A stretch of DNA of 64,000 nt from HGM04593 sp045654645 (GCA_045654645.1 JAZONR010000053.1:1-64000); one strand, 5' to 3'; shown: positions 15,452-25,388, numbered from the stretch's first letter. The notes: generated from the sequence alone by a model not told the origin. A program made the numbers and translations.

Positions 15452-17242
15452 ATGAATCTCGAGAACACATTGGTACAAAGTGTTGCCGAAGCGGTAAAGG
15501 AGCTCTACGGAGCAGACTTCGACACACAGAAAATACAGCTACAAAAGACACGCAAAGAGTTTGAGGGCGATTTCACCCTCGTGGCATTCCCTTTCCTTCC
15601 ATTATCAAAGAAGCGCCCCGATGAGACCGCACAGGAGATTGGCGAGTATCTGAAAGCCAAGCAGCCCATCATCGCTTCATTCAATGTCGTTAAGGGTTTC
15701 CTGAACCTCTCGATAGCACCAAGCTACTGGGTTGAGTTGCTCAAGCACATCAATTCGGCAGAGAAATGGGGCACAACCCCCGTTACAGACGCCTCGCCAT
15801 TGGTAATGGTTGAGTATTCATCGCCAAACACCAACAAGCCCCTTCACCTGGGACACATACGCAACAACCTCCTTGGCTATGCACTCTCCAACATTATAGA
15901 GGCCAACGGCAACAAGGTTGTAAAGACCAACATTGTAAACGACCGTGGTATACACATCTGTAAATCTATGTTGGCGTGGCAGAAGTGGGGCGAGGGAGAG
16001 ACACCCCAAAGCAGCGGCAAGAAGGGCGACCACCTCATTGGCGACTACTATGTGGCATTTGACAAGCACTACAAGGCAGAGCTTGCCGAGCTTATGGAGA
16101 AGGGTATGACCAAAGAGGAGGCCGAAGCCGCTTCACCCCTTATGGCAGAGGCCCGTGAGATGCTTGTGAAGTGGGAAGCAGGCGACAAAGAGGTGCGTGC
16201 ACTGTGGGAGCAGATGAATAATTGGGTTTATGAAGGTTTTGACCAAACATACAAGCGTCTGGGAGTAGACTTCGACAAAATTTACTATGAGAGCGACACC
16301 TACCTCGTGGGCAAGGAGACTGTTCTTGGCGGCCTTGAGCAGGGCAAATTCTACCGCAGGGAGGATGGTTCGGTGTGGGCCGACCTCACAGGCGAGGGCC
16401 TCGATGAAAAGCTGTTGCTGCGCAGCGATGGCACATCGGTATATATGACACAGGACATAGGCACAGCCCAGCTCCGCTTCCGCGACTACCCCATAGACAA
16501 GATGGTATACGTTGTGGGCAATGAGCAGAACTACCACTTCCAGGTTCTCTCGCTGCTTCTCGACAGACTTGGTTTCTCTTGGGGAAAAGGCCTTGTACAC
16601 TTCTCATACGGAATGGTTGAGCTCCCCGAGGGCAAGATGAAGAGCCGCGAAGGCACAGTAGTTGATGCCGACGACTTGATGGATGAGATGATAAACACAG
16701 CACGTGAGACTGCCGAGGAGCTCGGTGGCAAGCTGAACGACCTCACCGATGAGGAGAAGGCCGAGATTAACCGCATCATTGGCCTTGGAGCCCTCAAATA
16801 CTTTATGCTGAAGGTTGATGCGCGCAAGAATATGCTCTTCAACCCCAAAGAGTCCATCGACTTCAACGGCAACACAGGCCCATTCATTCAGTACACCTAT
16901 GCACGCACACGCTCCATAGGCCGCAAAGCGGCCGAGATGGGCTTCACTGCCAACGGCGCTGCACCTGAGAGCATCAGCGAGAAGGAGTGCAACATCATAC
17001 GTATGCTCAACGAATTCCCCGCAGTTGTGCGCCAGGCCGGTACCGACTACTCACCATCGGGCATTGCCAACTACACCTATGACCTTGCAAGGGAGTATAA
17101 CCAGTTCTACCACGACTACAGCATCTTGCGCGAGGAGAACGAGGCCACAAGAGCATTCCGCTTGCTCCTTACCGACAATGTGGGCAAGGTTATTAAGACA
17201 GCAATGAACCTGCTGGGCATTGAAGTGCCGGAAAGAATGTAA
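15452..17242 (+). CDS. argS: Arginyl-tRNA synthetase
   Basis: Class I synthetase, 596 residues, that charges tRNA-Arg. The HIGH-type motif is in SSPNTNKPLHLGHIRNNLLG (about 120-140), preceded by the N-terminal Add-1 domain. The KMSKS equivalent lies in EGKMKSREGTVVDADDL and the C-terminal half is the helical anticodon-binding domain. I place the start at ATG 15452 (MNLENTLVQ); an in-frame TTG at 15413 sits too close to the promoter. It heads a plus-strand run with RNase H, two LTA-synthase-like genes and a radical SAM gene. Confidence 0.96.
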   Translation: MNLENTLVQSVAEAVKELYGADFDTQKIQLQKTRKEFEGDFTLVAFPFLPLSKKRPDETAQEIGEYLKAKQPIIASFNVVKGFLNLSIAPSYWVELLKHINSAEKWGTTPVTDASPLVMVEYSSPNTNKPLHLGHIRNNLLGYALSNIIEANGNKVVKTNIVNDRGIHICKSMLAWQKWGEGETPQSSGKKGDHLIGDYYVAFDKHYKAELAELMEKGMTKEEAEAASPLMAEAREMLVKWEAGDKEVRALWEQMNNWVYEGFDQTYKRLGVDFDKIYYESDTYLVGKETVLGGLEQGKFYRREDGSVWADLTGEGLDEKLLLRSDGTSVYMTQDIGTAQLRFRDYPIDKMVYVVGNEQNYHFQVLSLLLDRLGFSWGKGLVHFSYGMVELPEGKMKSREGTVVDADDLMDEMINTARETAEELGGKLNDLTDEEKAEINRIIGLGALKYFMLKVDARKNMLFNPKESIDFNGNTGPFIQYTYARTRSIGRKAAEMGFTANGAAPESISEKECNIIRMLNEFPAVVRQAGTDYSPSGIANYTYDLAREYNQFYHDYSILREENEATRAFRLLLTDNVGKVIKTAMNLLGIEVPERM

Positions 17243-17260
17243 TTCCAAAAGGCGGCAAGG

Positions 17261-17881
17261 ATGAAAAAGAGACGCTTCTATGTTGTGTGGAACGGCCAGA
17301 CACCGGGCATCTACCACACTTGGGATGAGTGCCAGGCGCAAATTTCAGGTGTGAAGCAGGCCCTGTACAAAGCATTCGACACCCTTGAAGAGGCTCAAAA
17401 GGCCTATGCCTCGCCGCCGCACCACTATATTGGAGCCGGCAAGCAAGCAGCAAAGAAAGAGAGCGTGCTGCCGGCTGCAATAATACAAAATGCGCTGGCA
17501 GTAGACGCAGCTTGCAGCGGCAATCCCGGAATGATGGAATACCGTGGCGTATACATTGGCACCGGCGAGCAAGTATTCCATTTCGGCCCTATGTTCGGCA
17601 CCAACAACATTGGCGAGTTTTTGGCCATTGTACACGGCCTGGCACTGCTCAAGCGCCAAGGCATTGACCTCCCAATCTATTCGGACAGCTACAATGCACT
17701 GCTGTGGGTAAAGGCAAAAAAGTGCAAGACAAAGTTGCCACGCGACGCAAAGAGCGAGGAGCTATTCGCATATATCGAAAGAGCCGAAAAGTGGCTCAAG
17801 GAAAACAGCTACAACACCCCGTTGATAAAGTGGGAAACCGACAAGTGGGGCGAAATACCCGCCGATTTCGGCAGAAAATAA
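17261..17881 (+). CDS. Ribonuclease HI with N-terminal caulimovirus-VI-type domain
   Basis: A 206-residue protein that cleaves the RNA strand of RNA-DNA hybrids. Residues 5-50 form the short RNA-binding domain shared with eukaryotic RNase H1 (FYVVWNGQTPGIYHTWDEC). The catalytic domain starts near 77 with acidic residues Asp82 (VDAACSGNPG), Glu119 (NNIGEF), Asp142 (YSDSYN) and Asp202 near the end (IPADFGRK). It begins 18 bases after argS and ends 2 bases before the next start codon, so it is firmly inside the operon. This architecture is usual for Bacteroidota. Confidence 0.93.
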   Translation: MKKRRFYVVWNGQTPGIYHTWDECQAQISGVKQALYKAFDTLEEAQKAYASPPHHYIGAGKQAAKKESVLPAAIIQNALAVDAACSGNPGMMEYRGVYIGTGEQVFHFGPMFGTNNIGEFLAIVHGLALLKRQGIDLPIYSDSYNALLWVKAKKCKTKLPRDAKSEELFAYIERAEKWLKENSYNTPLIKWETDKWGEIPADFGRK

Positions 17882-17883
17882 AA

Positions 17884-19797
17884 ATGGGAACAACACACAA
17901 AACAGCACAGGCATCTGCAAGCCTCCAAAGACCACAGCCCGGCCATTTAAAGCAGGGAATATTATTCTTGGTCAGGTACTATTCGGCCTTTGTGATGCTA
18001 TCGGTTCTTTATAGGATTTTGTTCCTTCTGCTGAACCACGGCGATGAGAGCTGTTCGCTTGCCAACATTGCAGGCATCACCACACACGGCCTAATCCACG
18101 ACCTTGCCATAGCGGGCTACTTCACTGCCATTCCACTGCTGCTGACAATGGTCTCAGGTTTTATCCGATTACCGTTAAAACCATTCTACACACTCTACAA
18201 CGCATTGCTATCCTTTGCTACAGCGCTGGCCTTTGTAGCCGACCTAACGCTCTACCCCTATTGGGAGCACAAGCTCGACGCAGCGGCAATACTTGTCTAC
18301 ATTGATTCACCGGCAAATGCAACAGCAAGTGTAACAGTAACACATCTTCTGCTTTTAAGCGCAGTGCTATTGTTGCTCACATTTGCCATATACCGTCTGC
18401 TATCGCTCATCTGCCGCAATGAGCCCAACCACTGCAATGCTGTTCTTAAAAAATCACCGCTGACCAAAGCGCTGCATAGCACATTATTCTTGTTTATGGC
18501 CGGAATTATGTTCCTTGGCATAAGGGGCGGCGTAACAGAATCCACCAACAACGTCGGCTCGGTCTACTTTTCAGGCAGCACAAGGCTTAACCACGCAGCC
18601 GTAAACCCGGTATTCAGTTTCCTATACACGCTTGCTAATATTGAGGATTTCGGTAATGAATATGCCTTCCTCAACGAGGATGAGTGCAACAGCATTGTTG
18701 AGCCGCTCTATGGGCAAAATGCCGCTATCACCGACACACTGCTCACCAACACACGCCCCAACATCATAACCATAATACTTGAGGGATTCAGCGCCTGCTT
18801 TGTTGAGGAACTGGGTGGGAAAAAAGATATAACCCCCAATATATCACGCCTGTGCAAGGAGGGAGTTCTGTTTACCAATTGCTATGCCAACAGCTTCCGC
18901 ACCGACAGAGGTGTGCTGTGCACATTGAGCGGTTACCCCTCATTTCCCAAGACATCGGTGATGAAAGATGCCAACAAGAGCCAGAAGTTGCCCTCGCTGG
19001 CCTCATCGCTGAAAAGAGAGGGTTACACAAACACATTCCTCTATGGTGGCGATGCCAACTTCACCAATATGAGCGGATATCTCTACTCGACAGGATACAG
19101 CAGAATAATCTCGGACAGGGATTTCACCCAACAGGAGAGAAGCACCCATCGTTGGGGAGCCGGTGATGATATAACATTCAAAAAGCTCTTGAGCCTGACA
19201 AAGGAGCAGACAAGCGAGCCTTGGCACATAACATATCTCACACTCAGCAGCCACGAGCCCTGGCAAGTACCCCACAACCGAATAGCCGATGACGAGAAGG
19301 CCAACGCCTTCTCATTCACCGATGAGCAACTGGGACTGTTCATCGACAGCCTTAAGACCGATGACCAATGGGATAACACACTTATTATATGCATTGCCGA
19401 CCACTCGGTTGTGGGCTACCCGCAAGGCATAAGGCAGACCAACAGAGAGAGAAACCACATACTCTTTATGCTGCTTGGCGGCGCCCTGAAAAGCGGGAAG
19501 CAGATAGAGAAAATATGCAACCAGACAGATATGGTTGCCACCATATTGGCACAGTTGCAGCTGCCAATAGAAAACTTCCCATTCAGCCGCAATATTCTCT
19601 CGCCACAATACACCACCCCGTTTGCCTACCACTGCTATAACAACGGTGTCTCACTCATTGACTCCACCGGTTTCAGCGTGATAGACCTTGACAACAACAC
19701 CATCATCGCAGGGGCAGAGGAGAGCGAGGGAGAGAGAAGGGCAAAGCAAGCTAAAGCGATACTGCAAAGCACATACCAAAAATATACAAACCTTTAA
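17884..19797 (+). CDS. LTA-synthase-like sulfatase-fold membrane enzyme (Thr nucleophile)
   Basis: A 637-residue protein with about five transmembrane helices (between about 25 and 215) and a periplasmic alkaline-phosphatase-superfamily domain from about 290. Compared with LtaS, metal and catalytic residues are recognisable: Glu300 in IILEGFS, the nucleophile position Thr340 in FRTDRG, LSSHEPW and IADHS. Family members transfer phosphoglycerol or phosphoethanolamine to cell-surface polymers. Bacteroidota lack classical lipoteichoic acid, so the acceptor here is unknown. The reading frame extends upstream inside the RNase H gene; ATG at 17884, 2 bases after that stop, is the sensible start. 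A related gene follows. Confidence 0.87.
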   Translation: MGTTHKTAQASASLQRPQPGHLKQGILFLVRYYSAFVMLSVLYRILFLLLNHGDESCSLANIAGITTHGLIHDLAIAGYFTAIPLLLTMVSGFIRLPLKPFYTLYNALLSFATALAFVADLTLYPYWEHKLDAAAILVYIDSPANATASVTVTHLLLLSAVLLLLTFAIYRLLSLICRNEPNHCNAVLKKSPLTKALHSTLFLFMAGIMFLGIRGGVTESTNNVGSVYFSGSTRLNHAAVNPVFSFLYTLANIEDFGNEYAFLNEDECNSIVEPLYGQNAAITDTLLTNTRPNIITIILEGFSACFVEELGGKKDITPNISRLCKEGVLFTNCYANSFRTDRGVLCTLSGYPSFPKTSVMKDANKSQKLPSLASSLKREGYTNTFLYGGDANFTNMSGYLYSTGYSRIISDRDFTQQERSTHRWGAGDDITFKKLLSLTKEQTSEPWHITYLTLSSHEPWQVPHNRIADDEKANAFSFTDEQLGLFIDSLKTDDQWDNTLIICIADHSVVGYPQGIRQTNRERNHILFMLLGGALKSGKQIEKICNQTDMVATILAQLQLPIENFPFSRNILSPQYTTPFAYHCYNNGVSLIDSTGFSVIDLDNNTIIAGAEESEGERRAKQAKAILQSTYQKYTNL

Positions 19798-19815
19798 CAC
19801 AAGGCTGAAGATATT

Positions 19816-21873
19816 ATGAAATACAACATATTTAAAAAGGCTAAAGAGCAAATCAAGGAAGCAAAAAAAGGGTACAACAACTGCTTCCTCGGACGCCGCG
19901 CTGCGGCGAGGCACCCGCTTAGAGCTGTAATCTCCAACATACTTCTCTCCTACGCTCTTCTGCTTACCAGCCAGGCTATCTTCGCCATTATGAACAGCGG
20001 GATGTACACAGGAACAACCACAGCCGGTGATATGTGGCTGTTGCTTAACGGCAACATCAAGTTCGCCACCGCTGCCGTGTGCTACACAAACGCCCTCTAC
20101 ATTCTTCTGCTCCTCTTCCCGCTGCATTGGAAAGAGGGACGCATAATGAGCCTTGTAACAAAACTCTCCTTTGCACTCCCCAATGCCATAGCCATAACAG
20201 CAAACCTTTGCGACTGCATTTATGTGCGTTACACAAACCGCAGAACTACATACGACGTCTTCACAGAGTTCAGCAACGATGACAACATTGGCAAAATCAT
20301 TGGCATTGAAATTGCGAACAATTGGTGGCTTGTGCTATTGGGAGTAATAATATTTTGGGCACTCGACAGATTCTACACACCAGCCAACAACAGGCCACAG
20401 AAAATAGACATCGCCGGGTTGCTGCGCTACTATACACGCAACACCCTTATGCTTGCAGCAACAGCAGCGCTTATAGTATTTGGCATAAGAGGCGGAATTG
20501 GCCGCACTGTGCGCCCAATAACATTGAGCAACGCCAATGTATATGTAAGCTCCCCCGATGATGCCGCATTTGTGCTCAACACGCCTTTTACAATAATACG
20601 TACCATAGGCAGGGTGCCATTTGCAAAGAAGAACTACTACAGCGAGGAGGAGCTCAAAGAGATTTACACACCCGAGAGACAATACACGCCGGCAGACTCC
20701 GCAAAGAGCAGCAACATTGTGATAATGATTGTTGAGAGCTTTGGCAAGGAATACATTGGTGCCTACAACCCACAACGTGGCGAGGAGAGCTTTACGCCGT
20801 TCCTCGACAGCCTTATCACACACAGCAAGAGCTACTGCTACTCCTATAGCAACGGAAGAAAATCCATTGATGGAATGCCGTCGGTGCTGTCGGGCATACC
20901 AATGTTCGTTACGCCGTTCATCTCTTCATCGGCGTCTCTCAACAACATAAGCAGCGTGGCCGCAGAGCTTGGCAAGGCCGGTTACAGCAGTGCCTTTTTC
21001 CACGGTGCTCCCAACGGTTCAATGGGTTTTCAGGCCTATGCAAAGAACGCAGGCTTCCAGGAATATTATGGAATGACAGAATACTGCCAATCACCACTGC
21101 ACAACGGCAAGGAGGATTTTGACGGATTTTGGGCCATTTGGGACGAGCCCTTCCTTCAGTTCTATGCCGAAGAGATGAACAAAATGAGAGAGCCATTTGC
21201 CACAGCAGTGTTCACAGCATCATCACACCACCCTTTCAGAATTCCGCAAGAATACAACGACGTTTTTCTTGGTGGAAGCGGGGAAATTCACAAGTGCGTA
21301 CAGTATACCGACCACGCACTGCAACAGTTCTTCAACTACGCCAGCAAACAGCCCTGGTACAACAACACACTGTTCGTGATTACCGCCGACCACACCAACA
21401 AATGCTATGACGAGCGCTACAAAACATCATCGGGCATAATGGAAGTGCCCATAATATTCTTCCACCCCAACGGGGAAGCGCCGTTTGAGCCGGGCATTGA
21501 CAGCACTATGATAGCTCAGCAGATAGACATAATGCCCACAGTGCTCGAGTATGCCGGCTATGAAAAGCCTTTCATTGCCTTTGGAAAGAGCCTTATATCC
21601 ACATCGGCAGCCGACAGCTATGCAGTAAACTACAACAATGAGACATATAGCTATTACAAGGGCGACTACCTGCTGCTCTATGACAGCGGCAACGACCGTG
21701 CAATATCACTCTATGACATACGCAAAGATGTTATGATGAAAGACAACATTCTTGGCAGCAACGGCGTTGAAAACGAGATGATGCGCGAGTTGCGCGCCAT
21801 AATACAGCAATATATGGCTCGAATGACAGAGAACCGCCTCACAATTGAGAGCGACACAAAGAACCAACAATAA
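19816..21873 (+). CDS. LTA-synthase-like sulfatase-fold membrane enzyme (Ser nucleophile)
   Basis: A 685-residue paralogue of the preceding gene. A basic cytoplasmic start (1-37) is followed by about five membrane helices up to about 225 and a periplasmic sulfatase-fold domain from about 298. Glu307 (IVESFG), Ser350 (GRKSIDG) at the nucleophile position, ASSHHPF and TADHTNK complete the metal site. The first paralogue has Thr at the equivalent place. The SIDGMPSVLSGIP segment is common in Gram-negative members of the family. Probably a phosphoglycerol- or phosphoethanolamine-type transferase (inference). It begins 18 bases after its neighbour and is co-transcribed with it. Confidence 0.88.
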   Translation: MKYNIFKKAKEQIKEAKKGYNNCFLGRRAAARHPLRAVISNILLSYALLLTSQAIFAIMNSGMYTGTTTAGDMWLLLNGNIKFATAAVCYTNALYILLLLFPLHWKEGRIMSLVTKLSFALPNAIAITANLCDCIYVRYTNRRTTYDVFTEFSNDDNIGKIIGIEIANNWWLVLLGVIIFWALDRFYTPANNRPQKIDIAGLLRYYTRNTLMLAATAALIVFGIRGGIGRTVRPITLSNANVYVSSPDDAAFVLNTPFTIIRTIGRVPFAKKNYYSEEELKEIYTPERQYTPADSAKSSNIVIMIVESFGKEYIGAYNPQRGEESFTPFLDSLITHSKSYCYSYSNGRKSIDGMPSVLSGIPMFVTPFISSSASLNNISSVAAELGKAGYSSAFFHGAPNGSMGFQAYAKNAGFQEYYGMTEYCQSPLHNGKEDFDGFWAIWDEPFLQFYAEEMNKMREPFATAVFTASSHHPFRIPQEYNDVFLGGSGEIHKCVQYTDHALQQFFNYASKQPWYNNTLFVITADHTNKCYDERYKTSSGIMEVPIIFFHPNGEAPFEPGIDSTMIAQQIDIMPTVLEYAGYEKPFIAFGKSLISTSAADSYAVNYNNETYSYYKGDYLLLYDSGNDRAISLYDIRKDVMMKDNILGSNGVENEMMRELRAIIQQYMARMTENRLTIESDTKNQQ

Positions 21874-21882
21874 AAAGCAGAA

Positions 21883-22659
21883 ATGGGAACCATCATCTAT
21901 CCTTCACCCATTTTCGGCCCGGTAAAGAGCCGCAGATTGGGAGTTTCACTGGGAATAAACCTTTTGCCCGCCGACGGTAAGGTGTGCTCGTTCGACTGCA
22001 TCTATTGCGAATGTGGCCTGAACGCCGCCCATAAGGCAAAGAGCCCGATGCCCACCCGCGAGGAGGTTTCGGCAGCACTCGAGAAGAAACTCATAGAGAT
22101 GCTTGCCAATGGTGAGATGCCCGATGTACTCACCTTTGCAGGCAACGGCGAGCCCACCATACATCCTCATTTTGGAGCTATAATAGATGACACCATTGCG
22201 CTGCGCAACAGATATTGCCCCGATGCGAAAGTGAGCGTGCTCACAAACTCCACACTCATAACACGCCCGGCTGTATATGATGCATTGTGCAAGGTAGACA
22301 ACAACATACTGAAACTCGACACTGTGAACAGCGACTACATCACATTGGTAGACCGCCCTACGGGAACGTATGACCTCAACGCCATAATATCAAGGCTGAA
22401 AGCTTTTGGCAACAAGGCCGTCATTCAGACAATGTTTATGAGAGGCACAGTCGATGGACGCAGTGTAGACAACACCGGAGACGGTTATGTATTACCCTGG
22501 CTCAACGTTGTAAAAGAGATAGCACCAAGAGAGGTGATGATATATACAATAGACAGGGAGACCCCTGTTGAGGGGCTTATGAAGGCGACCCGAGAGGAGC
22601 TCGACCGCATTGTGGCACTGCTTGAGAAAGAGGGCATCAAAGCCTCGGCTTCATACTGA
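21883..22659 (+). CDS. Radical SAM protein
   Basis: A 258-residue iron-sulfur enzyme with the CxxxCxxC cluster motif in CSFDCIYCEC (about 35-44), LTFAGNGEPT for S-adenosylmethionine binding (about 84-93) and a TIM-barrel-like remainder. It resembles the COG0731 group (wyosine-synthesis-related Fe-S oxidoreductases), whose bacterial members lack an assigned reaction. It starts 9 bases after the second LTA-synthase-like gene and is the last gene of the argS run. It converges with the next gene with only about 10 bases between stops. Confidence 0.88.
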   Translation: MGTIIYPSPIFGPVKSRRLGVSLGINLLPADGKVCSFDCIYCECGLNAAHKAKSPMPTREEVSAALEKKLIEMLANGEMPDVLTFAGNGEPTIHPHFGAIIDDTIALRNRYCPDAKVSVLTNSTLITRPAVYDALCKVDNNILKLDTVNSDYITLVDRPTGTYDLNAIISRLKAFGNKAVIQTMFMRGTVDGRSVDNTGDGYVLPWLNVVKEIAPREVMIYTIDRETPVEGLMKATREELDRIVALLEKEGIKASASY

Positions 22660-22669
22660 TTGCAGCCTA

Positions 22670-23137
22670 CTATTTAAAGAGCTGCGTTACCCCCACATAG
22701 GATGCTGTAAGGAAGGAATACCTGATTAGCTTACCCACAGCCATCACCGCAAGAACCTTATACTTGTTCACGCGCATAACACCCAGTGCCACAAGCAGCA
22801 CCTCGCCTATTGCCGGCAAGAAAGAGACCGATGCTACCCAATAGCCATATTTTTGTATAAGAGCATCGGCGCGTTTCATTCTTCTATCCGGAATTCTCAA
22901 GAGTTTCTGCACCCTCTCCTTGCTTGTCAGGTAGCCAAGCATAAAACAAGTGATACCGCCCAATGTATTTCCAAATGTGGCCACAAGTGTTATGCCAAGC
23001 GCATCAAGGCCTATGCCAAGAAAGAACAGCAACAACACCTCACTTGCTATTGGCACAACCGTTCCCGACAGGAATGCAAGCACACCCATTCCCCAGTAGC
23101 CATAATCCTTGAAAAATTCTATAAGAGCATCAACCAT
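22670..23137 (-). CDS. YqaA/DedA-type small membrane protein
   Basis: A 155-residue integral membrane protein of the SNARE-associated/DedA superfamily, closest in size and pattern to YqaA. Conserved features are FLSGTVVPIASEVLL, a Gly-rich NTLGGITCFMLGY helix, and FLPAIGEVLLVALGVMRVN near the C terminus. DedA-type proteins are associated with lipid-carrier transport and membrane homeostasis; the role of YqaA is not settled. Its start overlaps the end of the upstream membrane-protein gene by 19 bases. Confidence 0.87.
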   Translation of the reverse strand: MVDALIEFFKDYGYWGMGVLAFLSGTVVPIASEVLLLFFLGIGLDALGITLVATFGNTLGGITCFMLGYLTSKERVQKLLRIPDRRMKRADALIQKYGYWVASVSFLPAIGEVLLVALGVMRVNKYKVLAVMAVGKLIRYSFLTASYVGVTQLFK

Positions 23138-24093
23138 AACGGGTAGGAATATATTATAAAAAGTAATACTATAATAACTATAAAATAAGCATTTAGAAGC
23201 TTTGTCGGCTTGTTCGAAAGCACAAGAGAGAGCATAACCGCCAACCCCGGCAGCAACCAGGCGTCATAGGCCCACTCACACCCAACAACCAAAAACGAAA
23301 CCAACAACGTGTAGACACTCTGCACAAAAAGAAACAGAAGCCTGCGGCGCAGCAGAGGCTTGGCAGGAGAGGCACTTCCCGCAAAAACAGAGACCGCCGG
23401 TACCATAACCAAAAGCGCTAAAGCAAGCCGCAGCCCCTCGAGAACAGAGAATTCTGCAACTCCAAACGCAAACACGCTTTTTATACCATTGAAAAACGGA
23501 TGGGCAAGATATTCAAGCTGCGGGAACAGATAGATAGCCCCGAACAACAACCAAAAGGGGGTTGCAAAACCAAGTATTGAGGCCATCACACCCCTAAATG
23601 AAAATGTGTTCGCAAAAAAGCCGAACGAAAGAAACAGCGGCACAAGCCACAAGCAGCCCGGAGTGAGCAATGAAGCAATACCAATAAAGGCAAAAGATGT
23701 ATACTGCAGCCCAAGCACTTCCACACCATACTGACAATAGAGCAGCGACAGCATAGAGAGAAAGAAGAGCAGCGATAGCAAGGCAACACCCGGATTGCAG
23801 CCCGAAGAGGTCATTACAGCAACAAGCCACAGATAGAGTGCACCCTTCCAATGAATCCTGCGCTCAAAAAAAGTCTGCCTTGCGAACAGGGCTGCGGTTA
23901 CAATATAAAGCAACACAGACACACCCCTGCCCCAGGCAGCACTAAGAGGGATAAATGCCGGCGCAGGCATCTGTGCATCAACCGACGGAAACCAATAGGC
24001 AACCACCATCAACACCAGCGATGCCACAACCATTGCCACAGGAGTGTACCTGCCGGCAACAAAGGAGCCGAGCAATCTTCCTTTAGAGGTCAA
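23119..24093 (-). CDS. Multi-pass membrane protein of unknown function
   Basis: A 324-residue, very hydrophobic protein with about nine to ten predicted membrane segments and few charged residues except near residues 70-80 and 240-250. I do not recognise a catalytic motif; it resembles the DUF6427-type proteins of Bacteroidota in size and layout, which is not a firm assignment. No ATG stands at the 5' end: the first in-frame candidate is TTG at 24093, which overlaps the purD stop; an ATG at 24033 would cut into the first membrane segment. It lies between purD and the YqaA-like gene with overlaps on both sides, so the three form one unit. Confidence 0.7.
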   Translation of the reverse strand: MTSKGRLLGSFVAGRYTPVAMVVASLVLMVVAYWFPSVDAQMPAPAFIPLSAAWGRGVSVLLYIVTAALFARQTFFERRIHWKGALYLWLVAVMTSSGCNPGVALLSLLFFLSMLSLLYCQYGVEVLGLQYTSFAFIGIASLLTPGCLWLVPLFLSFGFFANTFSFRGVMASILGFATPFWLLFGAIYLFPQLEYLAHPFFNGIKSVFAFGVAEFSVLEGLRLALALLVMVPAVSVFAGSASPAKPLLRRRLLFLFVQSVYTLLVSFLVVGCEWAYDAWLLPGLAVMLSLVLSNKPTKLLNAYFIVIIVLLFIIYSYPLWLMLL

Positions 24094-25351
24094 AACCTAT
24101 ATCTCCTCTAAAATATTTCTTTTCATAGTTAAGAGCATTTGCCGAACGGAAAGAGCGTTCAAGCGCCTCGGCACGTGTTGCGCCATAGGAGACAGCAGCA
24201 ATAACACGACCGCCGGCTGTAACCACCTTGCCATCCTTCTCGGCTGTTCCAGCGTGGAACAAGATACTCTCCTCTACATTCTCGAAGCCTGTAATTTCAA
24301 AGCCCTTGTCATAGGCCTCGGGGTAACCACCGGATACAAGCATCACACACACAGCGTTGCGCTCATCAAACTCGACCTGAGTTCCGGCAATAGTTCCTGC
24401 TGCCACCTTTTCAAAAAGCTCCACAATGTCGCTTTTTAGGCGAAGCATAACCGACTCGGTCTCGGGGTCGCCCATACGCACATTGTACTCAATTACCATA
24501 GGCTCACCCTCAACATTTATAAGGCCAAAGAATATGAAACCCTTGTAGAGCAAACCATCGCTCACAAGGCCATCCACTGTGGGCTTGATGATTCTCTCAT
24601 CAACCTTGGCCATCCACTCCTTTGTTGCAAAGGGAACAGGAGAGATAGAGCCCATACCACCTGTGTTGAGGCCGGTGTTGCCTTCACCAATGCGCTTGTA
24701 GTCCTTGGCCTCGGGAAGGATAACATAGTCCTTGCCATCGGTAAGCACAAAAACAGAGCACTCGATACCATCGAGGAACTCCTCTATTACCACAGTTGCC
24801 GAAGAGTCGCCAAACATTCCGTCAAACATCTCATCAAGACTGCTCTTTGCCTCTTCGAGTGTAGGCAATATGAGCACGCCCTTGCCGGCACAAAGACCAT
24901 CGGCCTTGAGCACATAAGGAGCCTTCAGGCCCTCAAGGAAGCGATAAGCCTCCTCCTTTTCTGCCGCAGTAAAAGCCTTATAGGCAGCTGTTGGTATTGA
25001 GTGGCGCTGCATAAAGTCCTTGGCAAAGCTCTTACTGCCCTCAAGCTCCGCAGCAGCCTTGCTGGGACCAATGACAGCTATATTCTTGAGTTTCTCATCG
25101 GCCGCAAAATAGTCATAGATACCCTTCACCAAGGGGTCCTCGGGGCCAACGACAACCATACTGATGCCGTTTGCAAGCACAAACGAAGCTATGGCATCAA
25201 AGTCGCACACAGAGATAGCCACATTTTCGCCAACCTCCTTTGTACCAGCATTGCCTGGAGCAATGTATAGCTTTTCAACTTTAGAACTCTGAGCAATCTT
25301 CCAAGCGAGCGCGTGTTCGCGGCCTCCGCTACCTAAAAGTAAAATTTTCAT
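24083..25351 (-). CDS. purD: Phosphoribosylamine-glycine ligase
   Basis: ATP-grasp enzyme of 422 residues for the second step of purine synthesis, joining glycine to phosphoribosylamine. The N-terminal MKILLLGSGGREHALAWK motif, VVGPEDPLVKG, the ATP-grasp central domain with VLKADGLCAGKGV (about 148-160), NTGGMGSISP and the metal site EYNVRMGDPET are all present. Length is normal. It is the first gene of a three-gene overlapping unit with two membrane proteins, a pairing with no obvious metabolic logic. Confidence 0.96.
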   Translation of the reverse strand: MKILLLGSGGREHALAWKIAQSSKVEKLYIAPGNAGTKEVGENVAISVCDFDAIASFVLANGISMVVVGPEDPLVKGIYDYFAADEKLKNIAVIGPSKAAAELEGSKSFAKDFMQRHSIPTAAYKAFTAAEKEEAYRFLEGLKAPYVLKADGLCAGKGVLILPTLEEAKSSLDEMFDGMFGDSSATVVIEEFLDGIECSVFVLTDGKDYVILPEAKDYKRIGEGNTGLNTGGMGSISPVPFATKEWMAKVDERIIKPTVDGLVSDGLLYKGFIFFGLINVEGEPMVIEYNVRMGDPETESVMLRLKSDIVELFEKVAAGTIAGTQVEFDERNAVCVMLVSGGYPEAYDKGFEITGFENVEESILFHAGTAEKDGKVVTAGGRVIAAVSYGATRAEALERSFRSANALNYEKKYFRGDIGFDL

Positions 25352-25388
25352 ATATCGGTGTTTTACAGTCTAAAAATATTACACGGGC

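Noticed and set aside
17704..17883. Upstream extension of the first LTA-synthase-like gene inside RNase H
   Set aside because: The basic extension is the RNase H gene read in another frame; ATG 17884 follows that stop directly.
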